In this document: positions 9,801 to 19,618 of the stretch, in pieces
How positions within the stretch are numbered: position 1 is the first letter of the stretch
How the letters are laid out: each line of letters starts with the position of its first letter
DNA from: Phyto melanocephala
Taxonomy: Eukaryota > Arthropoda > Insecta > Diptera > Rhinophoridae
Length of the DNA: 64,000 nucleotides
Reading direction: 5' to 3'
NCBI GenBank assembly: GCA_941918925.1
Contig: OW799234.1
Coordinates: 136,323,305 to 136,387,304 of the forward strand
Made by a program: the position numbers and the translations under genes
Notes under the pieces: generated by a model
Seen by the model: only the letters and a program-made list of their open reading frames with translations
Told to the model about the DNA's origin: nothing
The model's database searches: none

Positions 9801-12773
9801 CATTTGTATTTTATTCAAAAAAAATTTTTTTTTATATTTTCCACTTTTCGGAAAAAATGTTGCACTTTTTGTGCTTACTAAATTTTTTAGGCTATAAGTT
9901 CAATGCGATAACGACAAGAATATCAAGGAAAAATTAGTCATCCGATACTAGCTGAGTGGAATGCATTTTCGAAACCAGACACGGTTTCATCATCAACACT
10001 CTTTTGATCAGAACTACAGGTGTTGTGTGTAAATATTAACTATTTAACTCAGTACTGTATTGAAAATTGAAACATAGAATTATTTGTCCTAATTGATTTC
10101 ATGTTATTTCAAATACATATCCTTGAGTTAGTACGAAATTTAACAACATCTGTTTTTCATGTATTATTTTTTGCACGTCATTACCTTTAGCTCAAGATGT
10201 CGCTAAAGAAATTTTTGCAATTATGCAGTTGCATTATATATGTCATATGGTGATTATTTTTGGTGTTTAAATTAATCTGCAACTAGAATCCAATTTTGCG
10301 CAAAATTATATGTGTAAAAAGGGAACAGAAAAAGACAACAATTTTATCTATAAAATAAAACGGCATAAGATACCCGTATTATTTTTGAAACTTTCTTACT
10401 TAGTGCAATAAAAATTATTTATTATACTTAGATATATATATATATATATTCTTCTTCTATTGTTTTTTTTTTGTAGATTATAGTCATACATGAATAATAC
10501 CATAAAATAAACCAACTATATTTTTAGTTTTCCTCTCAAGTTGCATATATATATGTACATATATGAAATATAAGTTTTTTGTCTCTCCTGTAAAATTTTT
10601 TGAAAGAGAGTTAGCAAGGTGAATTCATTCTCGGGTTGTGTTGACAACGCAGCTGATCTACTTTTTTATTTGCAAGAATGATGATTGCATTGTCAAATAT
10701 TATTTATGTTCATAGATTACTCCTTCCCGCGCAAAAAAACACAAACAAAAACCATGTAGTTTTTGACACATCGACAGTCGAAAGCAACAATAAAAAACCA
10801 TGCTGTTTTTTTAATGTTGTATTTGTTGTAGAATTACCACCACCTGATAAATAAATTCGCCTTGGGAGTTAGCACGTTTCCATATTAAGCCGACGATATA
10901 TAAAAAACATTTTTTTTAAATTTATTTGCAATGCATATTTATTCATCAGGTACTCTTGATTCGTCAACTGATTTTTTGTTTTCAACACTTATTTTAAATT
11001 TCAGCTGTCAAAATGCATAAATAAAAAACAATTTTCTCTCTTTTTAAATTTATTTCAAATGTCAGTCTTCATATATAAAAATATAAACAAAAAAATTCTC
11101 TCTTAACTGCAATTACCTGATGAATAAATATGCCCTGTTTATTTGTTATTTTTTATTATACACTAGCTGACTGCCCCGCCCCGGTTTTGCTCGGAAGCCA
11201 TTTACTAATGGTTGGTATTTCATATAGAATTAAAAATTAAAACACAATTTCACTGCAAAGAAAAAATAACACAAATTTTGCTTAATTTATTGCTTAAAAT
11301 TTCGGTCATTATTATATGTACATATGTATATCCACAAAAGAAAAAAAAAAATAAATTTATTACTAAATTCTGAAAATCATCCTTATTGTTGAATGATAAC
11401 TACATAAGTATTTTTTTTACATATTTTTATTTCAGGTAAATGATTATTTCATTGATACTGAAACTTTAGTTGATATTCCGGAGGCAGAGAAATATGAAAC
11501 TGATTCCTTATTTTGCACGAATAGCTGCTATTCAAATATGAATTGTCATTCAAATAGCATAAAAATTAAACTAAGACTTGGCGAAGATCCCAACAAACTG
11601 AATGAAACATTAGAACCTGAAGAACTAAAAACATTCAAAGGAAATGCAGACAGTGATGATGATATTACCAGTTCCTGCCCAGATGACGTAAATTTTATAT
11701 CTGAAATATCAAAAAACCAAAAATTTACAAAGGTCAAAAACTCTAAAAAAATTCAAAAGTCTAGAAAATCATTATGTACTTTAAAAAAAAATTATAGAAC
11801 CAGAAAATCGTTGCGTAAGTGTAACAAAAATCGAATATCCCTGGAGGAAGAGAATAAATGTGCTCCTGTTGACTGTGATAACGAAATAAAGAAAGTTCGT
11901 TATCAGTGCGGGCCATGTAATAAATATTTTTGGGAAAAGAATAAGTACGATGGGCACATGAAACAAGTTCACGAGGGTATTAGGCGTCCATACCAATGTC
12001 TAGAATGTGATAAATCGTATAATCTATATAAAACTCTTTTGCAGCATAAACGAGAATATCACAGTGACATATCTCAACAAATATTTAAGTGTACCAAATG
12101 TGATAAAATTTTTAAAACCGCTGTTATTCTTAAACAACATGTAACTAATAAGCATTCCGAAAAGAAAGAGGCCATGCGTTCCATTTGTGATCAGTGTGGT
12201 TTTATTGCTGCTCATCAATATTCGTTATCGCGTCATATCATAAATAAACATACGGAAACTGATCAAATAAAATGTGACCTCTGTCCAAAAGTGTTTAAAA
12301 CCCAGTATTCACTTAAATATCACGTAATAGGCAATCACAACCCATCGAATATAAAGCCGTTCAAATGTTCCGAATGCCAAATGGGGTTCACACGTAAAAC
12401 GCTTTTAAATCAACATAAACGTACCCATCTCAAATACACTGAACGTATAAAATGTGATTTTGAAGGCTGTGAAGTGCGTTTCGTCAAGCACGGCGACAAA
12501 ACTCATCACATGCGTTTGGTACATTTAAAAGTTAAACAGCATGTTTGTGACTTTTGTGGTGAAGCTTTTGGAGCCATGCAAACACTGCGTCATCATCGAT
12601 TTATACACACTGGTGAAAAACCTTATAAATGCAATGTGTGCGGTCAAGGTTTCCGCCAACGTACTGCAATGAAGACGCATCGAAATACTCATTTCGGAAA
12701 AGATATAGATAGAGAGAATAAAATTAATAATTTACCAGAAATTAACTTAAGCTTAGTAAATTTAAAAACATAA
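6530..12773 (+). CDS. ZAD gene 1: ZAD-C2H2 zinc-finger protein, join(6530..6874,11436..12773)
   Basis: Two exons joined in phase 0 encode about 560 aa. Exon 1 carries a ZAD dimerisation domain (C11-x2-C14 in FCRTC, C64-x2-C67 in LCRSC). Exon 2 carries an acidic and then Lys/Arg-rich linker and nine C2H2 fingers between about residues 271 and 536. These include YQCGPC...HMKQVH at the start, FKCSEC...HKRTH in the middle, and a last pair joined by a canonical HTGEKPYKC linker. One finger (IKCDFEGCEV) has a CxxxxC spacing. Proteins of this class are insect nuclear DNA-binding factors that dimerise through the ZAD; which sites this one binds is unknown. The 4,561-bp intron is filled with nested transposons. 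The donor (AAT|GTAAGT) and acceptor (TTTATTTCAG|GTAAAT) are good, and the frame is open through both junctions. I cannot exclude a further small exon in the intron. No AATAAA is seen within 350 bp of the stop. Confidence 0.85.
7777..8117. mobile_element. MITE, family G, holding a second MITE
   Basis: The ends CAAGGCATATAAATTCATCA and TGATGAATAAATGTGCCTTG are inverted repeats. The same ends bound the copy at 10929-11137, and single ends occur at 10842, 14766 and 57025. It is interrupted near its left end by the family D MITE. Confidence 0.6.
7797..7927. mobile_element. MITE, family D (131 bp palindrome)
   Basis: The left arm CAAATTACGGCATTCGATCA and the right arm TTCGAATGCCGTAATTTG are inverted, and both end in GGGG/CCCCC. 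Further internal pairing involves CGATCGAAATTT/AAATTTCGATC. It is inserted directly after catcagg of the family G MITE. Confidence 0.65.
8440..8480 (+). repeat. LINE 3'-end motif (partial)
   Basis: The phrase tattttggccttataggctttgtatt matches the 3' end of the LINE remnant at 23040. It marks another truncated LINE end inside the intron. From 8877 to about 9290 no clear feature is seen. Confidence 0.4.
9290..9700 (+). mobile_element. Decayed LINE 3' fragment
   Basis: Short readable pieces such as ARLLNLLPRTLRCFSVTF match the C-terminal region of jockey-like reverse-transcriptase ORFs. They are followed by a tail with tattggccatatggatacatg and taataaataaat. It is heavily mutated. Confidence 0.5.
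9944..10040. repeat. Family F end
   Basis: The text gctgagtggaatgcattttc and on to catcatcaacactcttttgatc matches one end of the foldback element at 597-885. The opposite end is missing. Confidence 0.5.
10041..10928. other. Intron sequence without recognised features
   Basis: AT-rich intron DNA with a (TA)n run near 10432-10448 and a solitary family G end (acctgataaataaattcgcc) at 10845. Confidence 0.4.
10929..11137. mobile_element. MITE, family G (about 209 bp)
   Basis: The ends GCATATTTATTCATCAGGTA and TACCTGATGAATAAATATGC are perfect inverted repeats. The interior (aaatttcagctgtcaaaatg, ctctctttttaaatttattt) is the reverse complement of the interior of the 7777-8117 copy. Confidence 0.65.
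11163..11240 (-). mobile_element. Helitron-like 3' end fragment
   Basis: On the minus strand it ends ...GGGGCAGTCAGCTAG followed by T, similar to the Helitron terminus at 13390 (GGGTCAGCTAG). It is only a short fragment. Confidence 0.4.
11436..12773 (+). CDS. ZAD gene 1, exon 2 (linker and nine C2H2 fingers)
   Basis: The acceptor is TTTATTTCAG at 11426-11435. The frame entering from exon 1 (VNDYFIDTETLVDIPEAEKY) stays open for 34 codons before the first in-exon ATG at 11538, which supports the splice model over a separate gene. It ends TAA at 12771. Confidence 0.88.
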   Translation, partial: VNDYFIDTETLVDIPEAEKYETDSLFCTNSCYSNMNCHSNSIKIKLRLGEDPNKLNETLEPEELKTFKGNADSDDDITSSCPDDVNFISEISKNQKFTKVKNSKKIQKSRKSLCTLKKNYRTRKSLRKCNKNRISLEEENKCAPVDCDNEIKKVRYQCGPCNKYFWEKNKYDGHMKQVHEGIRRPYQCLECDKSYNLYKTLLQHKREYHSDISQQIFKCTKCDKIFKTAVILKQHVTNKHSEKKEAMRSICDQCGFIAAHQYSLSRHIINKHTETDQIKCDLCPKVFKTQYSLKYHVIGNHNPSNIKPFKCSECQMGFTRKTLLNQHKRTHLKYTERIKCDFEGCEVRFVKHGDKTHHMRLVHLKVKQHVCDFCGEAFGAMQTLRHHRFIHTGEKPYKCNVCGQGFRQRTAMKTHRNTHFGKDIDRENKINNLPEINLSLVNLKT

Positions 12774-13127
12774 AAGATACACTAAAATCTGGTTGAAATA
12801 TTTGTGTTAATACAGTTCACAGTGTGTTCTAAAAAGCTGGTTTCCATGGCCGTGTTTTCAGAAAAAACAGTATATAAGTAAAGCCAATACGAAAACGTCC
12901 TGACTTCTTTAGACTAGAAAACGATTTGACATTGTCGACTCTCCTAATCGCACAGTCCTTCGTAACCGCAAACATCTTCGTTATACTGAGGCCTCCCATT
13001 GCATTTACGCTTAATGTGTTCCTTCCTGTAATATTTTGTCTACCGCGATCTGAGTCTCCCTAACGTCTTTAAGTACGAGGACGAGGATTTTTATATGCCC
13101 CATCTGTAAAGATAATGTCACTATTTA
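12774..13127. other. Downstream of ZAD gene 1; repeat fragment
   Basis: The text around 12915 (agactagaaaacgattt and cgcacagtcctt) recurs near 27350-27420. It is therefore part of an unclassified dispersed repeat. No gene is seen. Confidence 0.4.
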
Positions 13128-13389
13128 TGCCCTCATTGTGCACGGATCCATCCGAAATAAGCGTGTTTTGGAGTACAAAAAAAAATTCTAAATGATGTTT
13201 TTAATATCAATCATTAGTGATTGGAGAAAAAATTTTATTCAGATTTTATTTTTGCTTTAAAGTTTGGAACTCTAAAAATTTCTTAAAATTTTTAAGTACA
13301 TAATAATCTACATTGTATAATAAATAAAAAACTATAAATGGAATATAGAAAATATTTATATCTTTTACATACATACATATGTATGTATA

Positions 13390-13990
13390 CTAGCTGACCC
13401 GGCAAACGTTGTTTTGCCATATAGATTATTTCTAGGAAATATTTTTTTAATTCAATAAAAATAACTTCCGAATGGATAATTTTCCAACGTGAGAATGTTC
13501 TCACGTTGTCCGTGGAAAAAGCATGGAATTTCCAAATCTAAGCCACATACAGACAACGTCTGACCTTGTGACTTTTTGATTGTCATTGCAAATGCTAATC
13601 TAATTGGGAATTGAATGCGTTTGAATATAATTGGCATACGAATCATAGAGATTGGTGGAAGCAATACATTTTCGCCTTGAAACTTGCTATTCAAAATATT
13701 GGCTTCAATAACGTTTTTCATTAATTTAAATTGTTTATTTAGTCCGTAATATATGTAAAGCCAAATCTTGTGGTGGGTTTAAATTACGGAGCAGAATAAT
13801 CGAAAATCCAATCTTCAATTGTAAATAGTGCGGTGGAATGCATTGCAAATCCAATGAAATTAAAAATTCAATTGAATAATTAACAGCTTGGTCGGCATTG
13901 CAAAATGCATCGATAGAATTGTATGACACCAAGTCTCCAGGCAACAACTGTGGTATCTGGAAATTCAACCTATTGACGTCCACATAAAAA
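13390..13990 (-). pseudogene. Helitron 3' part: decayed Pif1-like helicase C-terminus and Helitron terminus (copy 1)
   Basis: The minus frame at 13735-13983 reads FQIPQLLPGDLVSYNSIDAF...CIPPHYLQLKIG...LLRNLNPPQDL. The frame at 13452-13721 reads PIRLAFAMTIKKSQGQTLSV and GLDLEIPCFFHGQ. Together they are the C-terminal helicase motifs of Helitron Rep/helicase proteins, with a frame break between them. Downstream on the same strand lies a hairpin GGCAAAACAACGTTTGCC and then GGGTCAGCTAG, followed by T. This is the classic Helitron 3' end (a hairpin about 11 nt before CTRR). The N-terminal Rep domain is absent. Copy 2 is identical at 15815-16415. Confidence 0.8.
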
Positions 13991-14093
13991 ATATATAAAA
14001 ATTTATTAAAGGCTTATTTGACAGTAGTCAAATTGTCAAATTAACATTCAATAAGTCTAAAATTATTGTTTAAGAATACGGCAGTTAAGAAAA
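13991..14093. mobile_element. Damaged Harbinger-like MITE (family C), copy 1
   Basis: The text tttattaaaggcttatttgacag ... gaatacggcag followed by tta matches the family C MITEs at 37618 and 43370. The outer left end is replaced by Helitron sequence. The same piece is present in copy 2 at about 16416-16518. Confidence 0.45.
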
Positions 14094-14245
14094 TAATACA
14101 TCCGCCATTTGATCTTGGACGCCGACTCAGGTTTTAAATTTTCACATATGTAGTTGTTGCTATATTTTATTAGGAAAGTCCTTTAATTATTTTTTATTTT
14201 TAAATTTAAGATTACTCCAATGGAGGTTTTAGTGTACTAGCACTA

Positions 14246-14292
14246 GACAATTATTTGGCTTGTCAAAAGACAATTATTTGGCTTGTCAAAAG
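14246..14292 (+). repeat. 23-bp tandem duplication
   Basis: The unit gacaattatttggcttgtca plus aaa occurs twice in a row, and again in the second large copy near 16671. Confidence 0.7.
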
Positions 14293-14535
14293 ACAATACT
14301 GCCATCACCAATTATCTTTCAAGAGCCTCCTCCAGTAACTACCAATCGACCTATACCTTCATATAGGAAGCTGGAATTTCCGAATTCGACTCCTTGTCTA
14401 AAAATCTGCACGTGGTTAATTGATAGTCCGAGTAACTTTACCTTTGTACAGTTAACCGACGCCACGCAATTAACCAATGCGGGAGTCAGACGCAAAACTC
14501 AAAGCCAAATAAAAAGGATGGCTGATTGCCCTTAA
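14260..14535 (+). other. Unidentified ORF in the duplicated unit
   Basis: An open frame of about 91 codons (TTG or upstream start) reads PPPVTTNRPIPSYRKLEFPN... and ends RMADCP. It is GC-richer than its surroundings and codon-like, yet I recognise no family. It could be a gene fragment carried by the Helitron, or part of another transposon. An identical copy lies at 16685-16960. No start context or promoter is evident. Confidence 0.3.
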
Positions 14536-14883
14536 GAGATAATGGCAATGACGCGCGAGCTCTTCACCCAACGAGAGCTGAATCACACTCAGTCCTTTAA
14601 TTAGTTGAATTTTTACACTTGATCACATCTTTAATAAAATCAATAATATGTTAACAACTTCCTGTATAAATAGTGCAAGTTTGGTTCAACATTTTTCTAC
14701 ATCTTTTAAAATTTTTTTTAATTAGTTTTGTTCCACTCAACATCTTATCAGCTGGGCTGATAATTTCACCTGTATGAATTCGCCTTGAGCAAGGCAAAAA
14801 GAAAAAAAGTTTAATTTCATAAGTATAATAAAATGGAATCAAAAAAGAAAATTTTAATGAAAGTTGTTATGTGTAGAAGACTG

Positions 14884-15015
14884 GGTTCGTTCGTTTACTA
14901 AAAGTATTGACTACTTTTTACTGAATTGTTTACCTTTTATATGGCAATTTGTGTAAACAAACGCAATCCAGTAAAGTCCAGTAAAAAATAGTCAAGACTT
15001 TTGAGTAATCGAACC
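14884..15015. mobile_element. MITE with GGTTCG ends (132 bp), copy 1
   Basis: The left end GGTTCGTTCGTTTACTAAAA and the right end TTTTGAGTAATCGAACC are imperfect inverted repeats, with inner pairing of TACTTTTTACTG and CAGTAAAAAATAGT. The ends resemble those of the 604-bp element at 17750, so this is probably a short relative. It is duplicated at 17309-17440. Confidence 0.6.
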
Positions 15016-15814
15016 AACAAACTATTGGCCACATAAAAATTATTGGATGAGACGAAATTGTATTTAGAGGGTTTGGTGGCTGCACTGGTCCTATTTTCTT
15101 GACCTTTTGTAATCTTGTAATTAAAAAAATAATGGTATTGTTTGCATACATTTCTTATAAATTTACAATATTATTACTATTATTACTTACTTTTTGCCTC
15201 CATTGATAGAATAATTATAATTTTTATTATAAAATTTTATGTTTCTTAATGTTCACTCGCAAAAAACAAAACGATAATTTAAATAAAAAAAGGACGAAGA
15301 GAACTGCCAAATCAAATTAACAATATATCGTGGAAACCGGTACACTTATACAAGGTGGCGGTGCCAGCCCAGCTGACTATTTTTTTGTGTTCTGGAGTAT
15401 GTCAAACTACATATTTAAAAAAATGATTTCAACTCCATACAAAAAAAAGCGAAACAAAAATTTTTCTCCTTTACGCTATCACCTTATGTAATGGTGGAAA
15501 CAGAGTAATATATTTAAGTAACTAAAAGAGCGAATCAAGTAATTGAATGCCGTGCCCTCATTGTGCACGGATCCATCCGAAATAAGCGTGTTTTGGAGTA
15601 CAAAAAAAAATTCTAAATGATGTTTTTAATATCAATCATTAGTGATTGGAGAAAAAATTTTATTCAGATTTTATTTTTGCTTTAAAGTTTGGAACTCTAA
15701 AAATTTCTTAAAATTTTTAAGTACATAATAATCTACATTGTATAATAAATAAAAAACTATAAATGGAATATAGAAAATATTTATATCTTTTACATACATA
15801 CATATGTATGTATA

Positions 15815-16415
15815 CTAGCTGACCCGGCAAACGTTGTTTTGCCATATAGATTATTTCTAGGAAATATTTTTTTAATTCAATAAAAATAACTTCCGAATGG
15901 ATAATTTTCCAACGTGAGAATGTTCTCACGTTGTCCGTGGAAAAAGCATGGAATTTCCAAATCTAAGCCACATACAGACAACGTCTGACCTTGTGACTTT
16001 TTGATTGTCATTGCAAATGCTAATCTAATTGGGAATTGAATGCGTTTGAATATAATTGGCATACGAATCATAGAGATTGGTGGAAGCAATACATTTTCGC
16101 CTTGAAACTTGCTATTCAAAATATTGGCTTCAATAACGTTTTTCATTAATTTAAATTGTTTATTTAGTCCGTAATATATGTAAAGCCAAATCTTGTGGTG
16201 GGTTTAAATTACGGAGCAGAATAATCGAAAATCCAATCTTCAATTGTAAATAGTGCGGTGGAATGCATTGCAAATCCAATGAAATTAAAAATTCAATTGA
16301 ATAATTAACAGCTTGGTCGGCATTGCAAAATGCATCGATAGAATTGTATGACACCAAGTCTCCAGGCAACAACTGTGGTATCTGGAAATTCAACCTATTG
16401 ACGTCCACATAAAAA
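15815..16415 (-). pseudogene. Helitron helicase C-terminus and 3' terminus (copy 2)
   Basis: This is an identical duplicate of 13390-13990, including the frame break, the 3' hairpin and CTAG. The lesions predate the duplication. Confidence 0.8.
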
Positions 16416-16684
16416 ATATATAAAAATTTATTAAAGGCTTATTTGACAGTAGTCAAATTGTCAAATTAACATTCAATAAGTCTAAAATTATTGTTTAAGA
16501 ATACGGCAGTTAAGAAAATAATACATCCGCCATTTGATCTTGGACGCCGACTCAGGTTTTAAATTTTCACATATGTAGTTGTTGCTATATTTTATTAGGA
16601 AAGTCCTTTAATTATTTTTTATTTTTAAATTTAAGATTACTCCAATGGAGGTTTTAGTGTACTAGCACTAGACAATTATTTGGC

Positions 16685-16960
16685 TTGTCAAAAGACAATT
16701 ATTTGGCTTGTCAAAAGACAATACTGCCATCACCAATTATCTTTCAAGAGCCTCCTCCAGTAACTACCAATCGACCTATACCTTCATATAGGAAGCTGGA
16801 ATTTCCGAATTCGACTCCTTGTCTAAAAATCTGCACGTGGTTAATTGATAGTCCGAGTAACTTTACCTTTGTACAGTTAACCGACGCCACGCAATTAACC
16901 AATGCGGGAGTCAGACGCAAAACTCAAAGCCAAATAAAAAGGATGGCTGATTGCCCTTAA
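16685..16960 (+). other. Unidentified ORF, copy 2
   Basis: It is the same frame as 14260-14535 and identical in protein. It has no recognisable domain. Confidence 0.3.
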
Positions 16961-17308
16961 GAGATAATGGCAATGACGCGCGAGCTCTTCACCCAACGAG
17001 AGCTGAATCACACTCAGTTCTTTAATTAGTTGAATTTTTACACTTGATCACATCTTTAATAAAATCAATAATATGTTAACAACTTCCTGTATAAATAGTG
17101 CAAGTTTGGTTCAACATTTTTCTACATCTTTTAAAATTTTTTTTAATTAGTTTTGTTCCACTCAACATCTTATCAGCTGGGCTGATAATTTCACCTGTAT
17201 GAATTCGCCTTGAGCAAGGCAAAAAGAAAAAAAGTTTAATTTCATAAGTATAATAAAATGGAATCTAAAAAGAAAATTTTAATGAAAGTTGTTATGTGTA
17301 GAAGACTG

Positions 17309-17440
17309 GGTTCGTTCGTTTACTAAAAGTATTGACTACTTTTTACTGAATTGTTTACCTTTTATATGGCAATTTGTGTAAACAAACGCAATCCAGTAAA
17401 GTCCAGTAAAAAATAGTCAAGACTTTTGAGTAATCGAACC
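17309..17440. mobile_element. MITE with GGTTCG ends, copy 2
   Basis: This is the duplicate of 14884-15015. Confidence 0.6.
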
Positions 17441-17749
17441 AACAAACTATTGGCCACATAAAAATTATTGGATGAGACGAAATTGTATTTAGAGGGTTTG
17501 GTGGCTGCACTGGTCCTATTTTCTTGACCTTTTGTAATCTTGTAATTAAAAAAATAATGATATTGTTTGCATACATTTCTTATAAATTTACAATATTATT
17601 ACTATTATTACTTACTTTTTGCCTCCATTGATAGAATAATTATAATTTTTATTATAAAATTTTATGTTTCTTAATGTTCACTCGCAAAAAACAAAACGAT
17701 AATTTAAATAAAAAAAGGACGAAGAGAACTGCCAAATCAAATTAACAAT

Positions 17750-18353
17750 AGGTTCGTTCGAGAACTCACAAATTTGTACGAATTTGTACAAATTTTTACT
17801 GCATTTTACGAAATTGCGTTCGTTTACACAAATTTGTAGTAAATAAGAGCACAAATAGAGAGCGAAAAGTGACAGTTCTTGACTGAGTATTTGCAAATTT
17901 TTACAACAGAAATTTCTTGTAGTAAGATTTAGCAAAACAAAAAAACATATGATTCAAAAGGTAAACAAACAAAAGTAAGCAAACAAAAAGTATACAATTT
18001 GTGAAAAAATATTTAAAAAAGGAAAATCCAAACAAAAGTGCACAATATTATTAAATTTAAATTGTTTGTGAAATAAAGTTAGTTAACAATGTCTACAGAT
18101 GAAAGAATGGAACTGCCTGAATCTGGCGCAGGTATACATACTAAAATACATATATGCACAAATGTATGTATGTACATAGTTCCCATTAAACTTTATTTAT
18201 TTGCCATCAGCTGTTGCTTCGATCTTACGAACTTTTACAAATGTCTGTTCGAGTACTTTTTTGGGCAAATTCTCTTTTTGAGAGTAAAATTTTCAATTTA
18301 CTAAATAATTACTCATTTACTACAAAGTGCAGTAAAAGTACTCGAACGAACCT
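17750..18353. mobile_element. 604-bp terminal-inverted-repeat element present only in copy 2
   Basis: The ends AGGTTCGTTCGAG and CTCGAACGAACCT are perfect inverted repeats, and the site is duplicated as AAT on both sides. The uninterrupted site is visible in copy 1 near 15350. The interior has further inverted motifs (acaaatttgtacgaatttgt). It also has a short exon-like frame at 18089, MSTDERMELPESGA, ending at a GTATAC donor-like site. It could be the first exon of a transposon protein left behind by internal deletion. The 3-bp duplication suggests a PIF/Harbinger relative, but AAT is not the usual TWA, so the class is open. Confidence 0.75.
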
Positions 18354-18586
18354 AATATATCGTGGAAACCGGTACACTTATACAAGGTGGCGGTGCCAGC
18401 CCAGCTGACTATTTTTTTGTGTTCTGGAGTATGTCAAACTACATATTTAAAAAAATGATTTCAACTCCATACAAAAAAAAGCGAAACAAAAATTTTTCTC
18501 CTTTACGCTATCACCTTATGTAATGGTGGAAACAGAGTAATATATTTAAGTAACTAAAAGAGCGAATCAAGTAATTGAATGCCGTG

Positions 18587-19110
18587 GAAACATGCTATTA
18601 TTTTAGTGTCTTCACTAGAAAAAAGAAATATAGCTGTCAAAATATATAATACCATCACTAGAAAAAAATTATAAGTTCCAAAAAAAATACAACGAATGAA
18701 CTTCCAATATGTCGTAAAAAATAAGTTATTTTAAATATCTTCATCCTCTAACAAAATTTAACTAAATCTGCCAATTGTTATAATAATTGCTCGCCAAGGG
18801 CAATAATTAATACAATTACATTATTTTTAAATTTTTCTTTGCGCAAACATTTGAAAATAAATATAAAAGACGTTGCAAATGTTAACAAGTTACATACCTA
18901 CATTCATTTTCAAAATTATCCTCGCATTCCGCTAAAATGTAAGCTAGAGTAAAAAGGCTATAAATAACAATATTGTGAGAGTAAAAGAGAATAAATTTTT
19001 AATTTCTATATTTGATCCATCATTCACCACTTTTTATAATTTACTGCATTTTGTTACTCAAGACTTTTCATTTTGATTTTGTCACATGTACTATATATTT
19101 TACATTTGAC
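18587..19110. other. No gene seen
   Basis: AT-rich DNA upstream of ZAD gene 2. No ORF and no paired repeats were seen. Confidence 0.4.
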
Positions 19111-19114
19111 AATT

Positions 19115-19190
19115 CGTCGTTCGTAAATTATTGTGTTCTATATGTATAGGTTTTATATGTCACATAGAACACAAAAATTTACTAACGACG
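19115..19190. mobile_element. 76-bp palindromic element, copy 1
   Basis: The arms CGTCGTTCGTAAATTATTGT and, inverted, the right end (AAAAATTTACTAACGACG) enclose a short loop. It is flanked by AATT on both sides, inside a site that would read ACAATTGT when empty. A second 76-bp copy is at 41584-41659. Confidence 0.65.
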
Positions 19191-19510
19191 AATTGTACTT
19201 GTATTTTTTACTTACTGCAAAGAATAAAACAGAATCAAACGTTCAGTTTTATTTATTTCCGGGCTCTGGTTTTTTAAATATATGTATGCCTTGATTATAA
19301 CTACTTCTGCCATCGGATTCCCAAAAACGATAATAATCCTATCTTTGCCTTTATTTTATTGCTTTATGTTGATTACTTATCGATGTCTATTGTGAATTAA
19401 ATTTTGCGTCACAAATTTAATCCAAAAAAGTTTTGTTTATTTTTGTCCTGACATTTTATCTTCATAATTAAAAAAAAAAAACAATACAAATAAAGTAAAT
19501 ATTGTTTAAT
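19191..19510. promoter_or_regulatory. Upstream region of ZAD gene 2
   Basis: This is the 320 bp before the gene 2 start codon. No TATA box is assigned. It is AT-rich, with the start codon in the context tttaatATGGAC. Confidence 0.3.
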
Positions 19511-19618
19511 ATGGACCTTAAAATTTGCCGAATTTGTGGTGGAGTCAATGAATTAAAAAACATTATGGAACAGGGTGCCGAAATGATTGACAAGTTGCTT
19601 GTGTGTGCGAATATAAAT
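19511..19618 (+). CDS. ZAD gene 2, exon 1 (first half of ZAD)
   Basis: It has 36 codons from ATG to the GTAAGT donor at 19619. It is too short to appear as a long ORF, but the CRIC motif and phase-0 end match the orphan exon at 6203-6319. Confidence 0.85.

Larger units (their letters stand above)
13128..15554. repeat. Tandem duplication, copy 1 (unit 2,425 bp)
   Basis: The sequence repeats at an offset of exactly 2,425 bp. Copy 1 and copy 2 meet at 15553-15554 with a 2-bp overlap (TG). I see only three base differences (14599 C/T, 14840 A/T, 15133 G/A by alignment), so the duplication is very recent. The unit carries Helitron debris, an unidentified ORF and a 132-bp MITE. Confidence 0.92.
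15553..18586. repeat. Tandem duplication, copy 2 (2,427 bp plus a 607-bp insertion)
   Basis: It is the same unit as 13128-15554, nearly identical, but longer by exactly the 604-bp element and its 3-bp target duplication at 17747-18356. Copy 1 therefore serves as the empty site. Confidence 0.92.

Noticed and set aside
11546..12218. Three minus-strand ORFs under ZAD gene 1 exon 2
   Set aside because: They are shadows of the zinc-finger coding exon and have no domain of their own.
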